Shown here in pieces: positions 1-5,315 of a DNA stretch of 17,451 nucleotides (the stretch's first letter is position 1; every line of letters begins with the position of its first letter). Location: positions 1-17,451 of the forward strand of contig JAGGTW010000092.1 in assembly GCA_021163585.1 (NCBI GenBank). Reading direction: 5' to 3'. A model generated the notes under the pieces. That model was not told where the DNA came from. It saw only the letters and a list, made by a program, of their open reading frames with translations, and ran no database searches. A program made the translations under genes and the position numbers. The stretch is from Desulfurococcales archaeon (lineage in GTDB: Archaea > Thermoproteota > Thermoprotei_A > Sulfolobales > NBVN01).

Positions 1-361
1 AAACCTTCAATTTAATAGCTAACAACACCTTAACTACCTCTGTGACGCCGCCTATAGGTACTATCACCTCAAAGAATAGTGCAATACCCGTGATCGATAA
101 TATCTTAACGTAATTAACCCTCCTCAACGAATATATTACAAAAAACCATATGGTGGCGTGCACCACAGGCGCAATTAGTCTGAGAAAGAAGGCCATTAAG
201 GCTTCTGTAGGATTACCGTGTGCCACTATCTCGAGAAACTTAATGAAGTCACCCTTATATACATAGGCAAATATGGCCACATAGGCCGCAATACCCAGTA
301 GTATGCCTATCATCAGGTATTTCTTGACGCTCCCAGACCATCCTATTTCCTTCATTTGCAT
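1..361 (-). CDS. UPF0104 / lysylphosphatidylglycerol synthase TM-region (flippase-like) protein, N-terminal part
   Basis: The frame opens at ATG 361 (a second ATG lies two codons in, at 355) and runs off the left edge, leaving 120 residues. Hydrophobic segments lie at about residues 15-35, 55-80 and 88-100. After them comes a stretch reading VIVPIGGVTEVVK, which resembles the glycine-rich motif after the early helices of UPF0104/LPTM integral membrane proteins (YbhN, AglD and MprF flippase-like families). Members of this family act in the cytoplasmic membrane, and some archaeal ones take part in lipid-linked glycan or glycolipid handling; the substrate here is unknown. The gene is divergent from the thiolase unit at 531, and a TATA-like AT-rich stretch about 25-30 bases before the ATG suggests a leaderless or near-leaderless transcript. 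The family call rests on one motif plus the membrane pattern of a fragment, so it is moderate. Confidence 0.6.
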   Translation of the reverse strand, partial: MQMKEIGWSGSVKKYLMIGILLGIAAYVAIFAYVYKGDFIKFLEIVAHGNPTEALMAFFLRLIAPVVHATIWFFVIYSLRRVNYVKILSITGIALFFEVIVPIGGVTEVVKVLLAIKLKV

Positions 362-437
362 CTAAACCACAATATCAGTTCAGATATTAATCTTTAGGTA
401 CTCGACTGCTTATAGCGGTAAGCCTAGTACAGTATTA

Positions 438-449
438 ACTTTATATTTC
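438..449 (+). promoter_or_regulatory. Possible TATA box for the thiolase unit
   Basis: The AT-rich element CTTTATATTT lies in the 169-base divergent gap before the gene at 531. It would place transcription start near 470 and give a leader of about 60 bases. A second AT-rich stretch at 491-504 could instead drive a near-leaderless message. The choice cannot be settled by eye. Confidence 0.3.
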
Positions 450-530
450 ATATGGTGTTGAACCATGTGAGTACCATCAAAAAGCTAGAAACAATAAAAG
501 TATTTTCAAGTAGTGGTTAATGGTTAGAGG

Positions 531-1322
531 ATGCTAAGAATATCAGGGTGGGGCATGTATATACCTAGAAAAACAATTGTTGTGGAGGACCTTGAAGTTC
601 CAGCACCAAGTGACGACGAGGACTCAGTTACTATGGCTTACGAGGCTTCACTAAGGCTTCTCGGAGACCTAGAGAACAGTATAAAGAATCTCGCAGTTGT
701 TTCAGATGACATGGATCATGTTAAGTTAGGTGTCCTGCTATCACTGCTCGACGTAAGTGATGTGAGTGCTCACATCTCACAGGACTTAACAGAGGCCCTT
801 ACATTCATAAATAAGGTTCCCAGAAATGAGACAAGTATGCTGATCGTCGTGAACTCCCGACCACCAGCTGGATGCGCAGCCTTAACGTTCAACGATGTCG
901 CTACTCAAGCTAAAGTGCTCTTTCTCAAGACACTAAGCGAGAACCTCACATTCACTAAGCCGTCCAGCACAAAGTTAAATACTTTCATGGACTTAATACA
1001 TGAGGTTCTCTTACTGCGTAAAGCCCCTAAGCTTTTATCTAATGTACTGAAAGAATTGGCTCTAGAACCCTCAGAAATTTCATATCTTGCTGGATGGGCA
1101 CCTAAGCTATCATACCTAATTAAGGCTGCTTCTAGGTTAGGGCTACCGTCAAGAGCTTTATCTATCTTGAGTAAGCTATCGGCAGCGGGATTCAGCAATA
1201 AGTTGCTGGCTGTGATGGCCCTTATCGAGTCGCTGAAGTCATCAAACACAAATGATAAAATGCTTTTTGCTGTTCTGGAGGAAAGCGGTAAGTTTCTGTC
1301 TTCAGTAATTGAGAGAATTTGA
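531..1322 (+). CDS. HMG-CoA synthase homologue lacking catalytic residues (probable pseudoenzyme)
   Basis: This 263-residue protein follows archaeal HMG-CoA synthase (usually about 350 residues) along its whole length. GWGMYIPR (6-13) matches the family N-terminus, and DEDSVTMAYEAS (29-40) matches the conserved DEDT-T-A-EAA helix. The C-terminal third (about 173-262) matches the block that normally carries the HQPNGK motif and the final strands. The catalytic triad is gone: the Glu region reads VSDDMD (57-62), the ACKAGT cysteine region reads ISQDLTEA (82-89), and the HQPNGK position reads AGWAPK (187-192). The only cysteine is C115, outside the active-site block. Two stretches are deleted, an N-terminal insert of about 25 residues and the central substrate region of about 50. 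ATG 531 is preceded directly by AGAGG. It sits 13 bases upstream of the thiolase, where a working HMG-CoA synthase is usually found. The open frame is intact, so a structural role with thiolase and DUF35 is inferred. Confidence 0.65.
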   Translation: MLRISGWGMYIPRKTIVVEDLEVPAPSDDEDSVTMAYEASLRLLGDLENSIKNLAVVSDDMDHVKLGVLLSLLDVSDVSAHISQDLTEALTFINKVPRNETSMLIVVNSRPPAGCAALTFNDVATQAKVLFLKTLSENLTFTKPSSTKLNTFMDLIHEVLLLRKAPKLLSNVLKELALEPSEISYLAGWAPKLSYLIKAASRLGLPSRALSILSKLSAAGFSNKLLAVMALIESLKSSNTNDKMLFAVLEESGKFLSSVIERI

Positions 1323-1335
1323 GGGGTTTTAATCT

Positions 1336-2481
1336 ATGAGGAAAGCATACATCGTCGGCGTAGGCATGACTAAGGTAGGTAAATTCTACGACAAGTCCAT
1401 TAGGGAATTAGCTGCTGAAGCAGTCTTTAAAGCACTTGACGAGGCAGGGAACGAAAAGCCTGATGCTATAGTCGTCGGTAACATGTTGAGTAGCTTGGCT
1501 GAACAAGAAAATCTAGCATCATTAATTGCTGATTACACAGGCTTGAGGGGTATATCGGGATTTAAGGTTGAGGGAGCGTGCGGCTCAGGAGGTGCTGCAT
1601 TCCTAGCTGGGTACTCACTCATTGCCTCAGGAGTTTTTAAGAAGGTATTAGTTGTTGGAGTGGAAAAGCTAAGTGAGAGGCCCACACCAGCTACGTCGAG
1701 AGGTCTCGCGTGGGCTGCTGACGCGGACTATGAGTTAGTTCACGGCGTGAGTTTTGCTGGCTTAAACGCACTCGTAATGAGGTACTACATGAGCAAGCAT
1801 GGCGTGAGTAGGGAGGAGATGGCTGCATGGCCTGTCTTAATGCATGAGAATGCTCTTCAGAACCCTTATGCACAATTAAAGAAGAAAATATCTATTGAGG
1901 ACGTTCTCAAATCGCCAGTGATAGCCGACCCTGTCAGACTATATGACGCCAGTCCACTAAGTGATGGGGCTGCTGCAGTAGTACTTGCGTCAGAGGAAGT
2001 AGCTAGGAAACTATCTGATACTCCAATACATGTGGCTGGCTTGGGGAACGCCCTCGACAGTACGGACCTGACGTCCAGGTACGAGCTTGACAGATTATTA
2101 GCATCTAAATTATCAGCTGAAAAAGCGTTTCAGATGGCGGGTGTTAGCAGCAAGGATATAGATGTAGCCGAGATACATGACGCATATGGGGTTACTGCGG
2201 CTATTAGTCTTGAGGAATTGGGTTTCGCACCAAGAGGTAAGGGAGCTAAGCTAGTTTATGAGGGTAGGTTCAGAGCTGGTGATAGACCTGCTGTCAACCC
2301 TTCAGGAGGATTGAAGGCGAGGGGACATCCCGTGGGTGCGACAGGTATTTACCAGATAGTTGAGGTCGTACTTCAGTTAAGAGGTGACTTCCCGGGTATT
2401 AATGTGGGCGGTGAGATCGGGCTGACTCAGAATTTAGGTGGCGTAGGTGCGAATGTAACAACCACTATATTAAGGAGGTGA
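1336..2481 (+). CDS. Thiolase, SCP2/acetyl-CoA acetyltransferase type
   Basis: A full-length 381-residue archaeal thiolase that should carry out acetoacetyl-CoA formation from two acetyl-CoA, the first step of the mevalonate route; activity on other acyl-CoAs is possible. The nucleophile is C82 in EGACGSGGAAF. The SCP2-type EIHDAYG motif gives H281, and LKARGHPVGATG gives H331. The last strands read LTQNLGGVGANV, without the second active-site cysteine of bacterial biosynthetic thiolases, as is usual in archaeal members. A GAGGGG ribosome site at 1321-1326 overlaps the stop of the preceding gene and serves ATG 1336. The stop codon overlaps the next open frame, so translation is probably coupled. 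In archaea, thiolase, HMG-CoA synthase and a DUF35 protein are known to form one complex that passes acetoacetyl-CoA along. Here the synthase partner is degenerate. Confidence 0.9.
   Translation: MRKAYIVGVGMTKVGKFYDKSIRELAAEAVFKALDEAGNEKPDAIVVGNMLSSLAEQENLASLIADYTGLRGISGFKVEGACGSGGAAFLAGYSLIASGVFKKVLVVGVEKLSERPTPATSRGLAWAADADYELVHGVSFAGLNALVMRYYMSKHGVSREEMAAWPVLMHENALQNPYAQLKKKISIEDVLKSPVIADPVRLYDASPLSDGAAAVVLASEEVARKLSDTPIHVAGLGNALDSTDLTSRYELDRLLASKLSAEKAFQMAGVSSKDIDVAEIHDAYGVTAAISLEELGFAPRGKGAKLVYEGRFRAGDRPAVNPSGGLKARGHPVGATGIYQIVEVVLQLRGDFPGINVGGEIGLTQNLGGVGANVTTTILRR
2474..2481 (+). promoter_or_regulatory. Perfect Shine-Dalgarno octamer deciding the DUF35 start
   Basis: GGAGGTGA is fully complementary to the usual archaeal 16S 3' end. 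It overlaps the first in-frame GTG (2478), which therefore cannot be a good start. GTG 2487, five bases downstream of the octamer, has ideal spacing. Confidence 0.6.
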
Positions 2482-2486
2482 AGCAT

Positions 2487-2882
2487 GTGCTAACTATTCA
2501 AAGGGTTTGGAGACTCCAGGAGAAGCTCATCAAGTTAGTTGGTTCAGAATGCATGGACTGCGGGTACGTGTGCTACCCACCTAAAGCTGCTTGCCCTCGA
2601 TGCGGTTCTAGAGAGGTAAAGAAAATACAATTGCCGAGAGTAGGGAAGGTATTGTCTTATACTGTACTGAAGGTGCCTGTTGAGGGCTTCGAATCCAAGT
2701 CCCCACTTATAATAGCTCTCGTAGAGTTGGGTAAGGCCAGAATAATTACTCAGCTAACGGATGTTGGAGCAAATGAAATTTACGTAGGTATGCCTGTAGA
2801 AGCAACCATCAGGAAGTCGCCTCAAATGATCGAGGGCGCTACGCACTATATAATTAAGTTTAAGCCTGTGATTAAGAAGTAA
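2487..2882 (+). CDS. DUF35 zinc-ribbon/OB-fold acyl-CoA-associated protein
   Basis: A small DUF35 (OB_aCoA_assoc) protein of 131 residues from GTG 2487; an in-frame GTG at 2478 would add three residues but overlaps the ribosome site. The N-terminal rubredoxin-like zinc ribbon has C22, C25, C36 and C39 as likely ligands, with an extra cysteine at 29. It is followed by the OB fold, with strands near GKVLSYTVLKVP, SPLIIALVEL and RIITQLTDV. In the archaeal thiolase/HMG-CoA synthase complex the DUF35 protein bridges the two enzymes. The gene abuts the thiolase, so co-translation is likely. If the synthase homologue at 531 is inactive, this protein may dock that pseudoenzyme, a true synthase encoded elsewhere, or both. 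A T-rich stretch at 2917-2946 follows the gene. Confidence 0.88.
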   Translation: MLTIQRVWRLQEKLIKLVGSECMDCGYVCYPPKAACPRCGSREVKKIQLPRVGKVLSYTVLKVPVEGFESKSPLIIALVELGKARIITQLTDVGANEIYVGMPVEATIRKSPQMIEGATHYIIKFKPVIKK

Positions 2883-2916
2883 TTATTCATGACTAAATTT
2901 ACCTAGTTCAGAACGT

Positions 2917-2946
2917 CAATCTTCTTTAATATTTTCTCCTTAATTT
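2917..2946 (+). terminator. T-rich candidate terminator after the thiolase unit
   Basis: A pyrimidine-rich, T-rich stretch (CTTCTTTAATATTTTCTCC and following) lies downstream of the DUF35 stop and just before the next start at 2964. Archaeal intrinsic termination uses such U-tracts. The same AT-rich stretch might instead hold the promoter of the next gene. Confidence 0.3.
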
Positions 2947-2963
2947 ACCTTGGTGATACCTTA

Positions 2964-3299
2964 ATGAGCGACTGGATAGATATAAGTGAGTTCAATAGAA
3001 TTGACCTGCGGGTAGGCTATGTAAAACAGGCGGAAAAAGTACCGTACTCTAAGAACTTAATTAAACTTCTTGTGGACTTAGGTAGTGAAGAGCGCCAGAT
3101 AATTGCAGGATTAGCTAGGTGGTATAGTCCTGAGGAACTGAGAGGTAAGTACGTAATTGTCGTAGCTAATCTAAAGCCTAAGAAATTCATGGGTCTCGAG
3201 TCCCAGGGCATGATCTTGGCTACATGCTCTGAAGAGGGTGGCAGACCTGTACTAGTAACTGTGGCAGAGCCAGCTAAGCCGGGCTCAAAGATATGCTAA
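2964..3299 (+). CDS. Stand-alone tRNA-binding domain protein (methionyl-tRNA synthetase beta-subunit-like)
   Basis: A 111-residue protein that is essentially one EMAPII/Arc1p/CsaA-type tRNA-binding OB domain. The opening ISEFNRIDLRVGYV is the family signature. It is followed by KLLVDLGSEERQIIAGLARWY, then VVANLKPKKFMGLESQGMILA, and a C-terminus reading EPAKPGSKIC that matches the PG-K end of the domain. In archaea and some bacteria the same module is the C-terminal beta part of methionyl-tRNA synthetase or a separate protein that binds tRNA non-specifically. CsaA-like chaperone annotation is an alternative name for similar folds. The start ATG 2964 has a GGTGAT ribosome site at 2951-2956. The gene converges on glnA with only 9 bases between stop codons, so the two messages must overlap. 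No adjacent metG catalytic gene is in the window. Confidence 0.85.
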   Translation: MSDWIDISEFNRIDLRVGYVKQAEKVPYSKNLIKLLVDLGSEERQIIAGLARWYSPEELRGKYVIVVANLKPKKFMGLESQGMILATCSEEGGRPVLVTVAEPAKPGSKIC

Positions 3300-3308
3300 A
3301 TACATAGG

Positions 3309-4649
3309 TTAGTACATAATATAGGTCATGAACTCCGTAGGTGTAGGATACATATTCACTATTTTTACCTCTTTTCTCTTCACGTCAATGTACCGCTCAA
3401 TCAACTCCTTCGGAAATACAGGTTTGAGGTACTCATTATCTGATTCCAGTTCATCAAGTGCCTCATCCAGAGATCTAGGAAGTACCTTAATACCGGACTC
3501 CTTTATCTTCCATTCAGACATCGTGTATACGTTCTCACTGGTCGGCTCACCTGGATCTATCTTCTTTCTTACGCCGTCCAAACCTGCCATTAGTATTGCC
3601 GCCAATGCCAAGTACGGATTTGTTGCTGGATCTGGAGGTCTGAACTCTACCCTCACCCTCCTGTGTGTGCATGTCTTCGGTATTCTAATTGCCACAGACC
3701 TGTTCGCGATGCCCCAAGTTAGGTAGATAGGGGCCTCATAACCTGCTACAAGCCTCTTATATGAGTTCGTCGTGGGTGACACTATAGCTGATAATGACCT
3801 GCCGTGCTCTATGAGCCCGCCTATGAAGTACCTACATATTTGACTTATTCCGTGCTTATCATTAGCATCATAGAACATGTTACAGCCATTATTCCATAAG
3901 CTCACATGTGTGTGCATGCCAGACCCATTATCACCGTACACTGGTTTTGGCATGAAGTTAGCTATTAAACCGTACTTCGATGCTGTGTACCTGGCCACAT
4001 ACTTTATTGTCATGATGGAGTCAGCTACATCTACTGCCTTACCCGGAGGCGTTGTAACTTCTACCTGATTGGGGGCTACTTCATGGTGATTTGTGGGAGG
4101 AGTCTTCTCCATGTCTTTTAAGTACTCGATTATTTCGAATCTAACCTTACTTATTAGGTCGCTGTATGAAGGGACTTCATACCCGACCCTAACCCCCAGA
4201 ACACCATTTGGATACTTCTCATTTAGTTCCACTCTCACGTAGAGCTCGCTCGGTGTCACATTATACGCTACTTTATGAATAAAGAATTCTACCTCGACCC
4301 CTATTACCTCTCTTAGGTTCTGGGCAGAGACGTACTCACTAGCTCTTCTTGCTACAGCTCTGCTGTCGCCCCAGAACGGCATACCATCAATTCCTATTGA
4401 GCAAAACACCCTCCCCCTCCTTCTGTCCCAAGGAATTACTGCAAACGTCCGTGGGTCTGGACTCAGTCTCAGGTCGCTGCTGTTAATTTCAATAATATCC
4501 GCTGAGGAACCATCCATAGTGAACTCGGAGTTCCTAGCATACAAGTCATATGGAACTACTAATTCATGGAGTCTTCCAACTAGGTCAGTGTAGTGAAGTG
4601 AAACCCACATGACCTCACTGTTCGATATGTCTGCATCTCTTTTCTCCAT
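3309..4649 (-). CDS. glnA: Glutamine synthetase type I (alpha-like)
   Basis: ATP-dependent synthesis of glutamine from glutamate and ammonia in the cytoplasm, expected as a dodecamer. All GS-I signatures are present in 446 residues. The N-terminal beta-grasp holds YTDLVGR. GVEVEFFIH carries a metal-binding Glu, and NHHEVAP (187-193) and NGSGMHTH (241-248) are the ATP/ammonia-site motifs. SPTTNSYKRL is followed by EFRPPD (335-340), with the arginine that contacts the phosphates. The tail NVYTMSEWKIKESGIKVLP lacks the context of the bacterial adenylylation site and the beta-type insert, so it fits the unadenylylated alpha group. ATG 4649 is followed at once by the expected N-terminal domain. 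The Lrp/AsnC gene lies divergently 106 bases away, and an inverted repeat sits just downstream of the presumed TATA box, so local regulation is likely. Confidence 0.96.
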   Translation of the reverse strand: MEKRDADISNSEVMWVSLHYTDLVGRLHELVVPYDLYARNSEFTMDGSSADIIEINSSDLRLSPDPRTFAVIPWDRRRGRVFCSIGIDGMPFWGDSRAVARRASEYVSAQNLREVIGVEVEFFIHKVAYNVTPSELYVRVELNEKYPNGVLGVRVGYEVPSYSDLISKVRFEIIEYLKDMEKTPPTNHHEVAPNQVEVTTPPGKAVDVADSIMTIKYVARYTASKYGLIANFMPKPVYGDNGSGMHTHVSLWNNGCNMFYDANDKHGISQICRYFIGGLIEHGRSLSAIVSPTTNSYKRLVAGYEAPIYLTWGIANRSVAIRIPKTCTHRRVRVEFRPPDPATNPYLALAAILMAGLDGVRKKIDPGEPTSENVYTMSEWKIKESGIKVLPRSLDEALDELESDNEYLKPVFPKELIERYIDVKRKEVKIVNMYPTPTEFMTYIMY

Positions 4650-4664
4650 TTCTGTTCACTAATT

Positions 4665-4683
4665 ATGTTAGTAGTTTGAACAT
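4665..4683. promoter_or_regulatory. Inverted repeat in the glnA-lrp promoter region (candidate Lrp operator)
   Basis: ATGTT and AACAT arms are separated by 9 bases. The repeat overlaps the end of the likely glnA TATA element (minus strand, about 4679-4691) and reaches towards its start site. That position would suit a repressor. Arms of 5 bp are short, so chance is possible. Confidence 0.3.
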
Positions 4684-4715
4684 ATTAAAAGATGAGTTAT
4701 CAAGAGAGTTAAACA

Positions 4716-4723
4716 TTTAAATA
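4716..4723 (+). promoter_or_regulatory. TATA box of the Lrp/AsnC gene
   Basis: TTTAAATA lies 22 bases before the GGGAGG ribosome site (4745-4750). It predicts a start near 4741-4748 and thus a very short leader before the TTG start at 4756. Confidence 0.45.
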
Positions 4724-4755
4724 AGGTTCTTTATATTGTAAAGAGGGAGGCAAGC

Positions 4756-5232
4756 TTGAAGAGTAGGAGAAGGTCTATAGTATTAGATGATATTGATATG
4801 ATGATACTCAGGAGGCTGGCCGTGTACGGTAAAGAGGGCATTCGAGAGCTTGCAAGGAACTTAGGTAAGTCACCGAGTACCATAGCATTTAGAATAAAGA
4901 GACTGGAGCGTGAGGGAATAATTAGAGGGTACACTACAGTAATTGATTATAGGAGGCTAGGTTACCAAATAAACGCAATTACTCTGCTGCAGGTGGACGG
5001 TGCTTACATAGAGGAACTAGAGGAGATACTTACTAAGGAGCCCAATGTCAAAGCAGTGTATGACGTGACTGGCGAGTATGACATAGCAATTATAACGTCA
5101 TTCAGAGAAGTAGAAGACTTAGACAAGTTCATAAAAAGGATCATTAAGATACCGCATGTCAAGCGCTCAATGACCAGCATCATCTTCAGGGTAGTTAAGG
5201 AAACACCCCATGTGGAGGAGTTCCTGAGGTAG
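4756..5232 (+). CDS. Lrp/AsnC-family transcriptional regulator
   Basis: A 158-residue archaeal Lrp-type regulator. The N-terminal winged helix-turn-helix covers about residues 12-60 (LDDIDMMILRRL, then IRELARNLGKSPSTIAFRIK and RLEREGIIRGYT). The C-terminal RAM/AsnC effector domain covers about 70-145, with the typical VYDVTGEYDIAI strand. TTG 4756 is chosen because GGGAGG ends 5 bases upstream. These proteins form octamers or dimers and respond to amino acids such as glutamine, lysine or leucine. Being divergent from glutamine synthetase with a shared 106-base control region strongly suggests autoregulation and control of glnA, although the effector cannot be read from the sequence. The gene converges on the dikinase at 5316, and a T-rich tract follows its stop. 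Confidence 0.92.
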   Translation: MKSRRRSIVLDDIDMMILRRLAVYGKEGIRELARNLGKSPSTIAFRIKRLEREGIIRGYTTVIDYRRLGYQINAITLLQVDGAYIEELEEILTKEPNVKAVYDVTGEYDIAIITSFREVEDLDKFIKRIIKIPHVKRSMTSIIFRVVKETPHVEEFLR

Positions 5233-5242
5233 CTACCATAAA

Positions 5243-5259
5243 TATTTTTAATAATTTTA
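5243..5259 (+). terminator. T-rich terminator of the Lrp/AsnC gene
   Basis: A run reading TATTTTTAATAATTTTA lies 10 bases after the lrp stop. It has no stem, which fits archaeal U-tract termination. Confidence 0.5.
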
Positions 5260-5299
5260 CTTCGTCCATAAATGCCTGTATATTGTTCGGAAATGTATG

Positions 5300-5305
5300 A
5301 AAAAA
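5300..5305 (-). terminator. T6 terminator of the dikinase gene
   Basis: Six A residues on the plus strand give a T6 run within TAGTTTTTTCAT, 11 bases beyond the dikinase stop on the minus strand. It pairs functionally with the opposite T-rich tract at 5243-5259 in this convergent gap. Confidence 0.45.
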
Positions 5306-5315
5306 CTAAATGATG

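Noticed and set aside
3300..3325. Near-direct repeat TACATAGG / TACATAATATAGG in the 9-base convergent gap and glnA end
   Set aside because: Short, imperfect and partly coding; no sign of a mobile element or a hairpin.
3328..3726. Plus-strand frame of 132 codons across the 3' part of glnA
   Set aside because: It mirrors the conserved GS sequence on the minus strand and has a serine-rich shadow composition.
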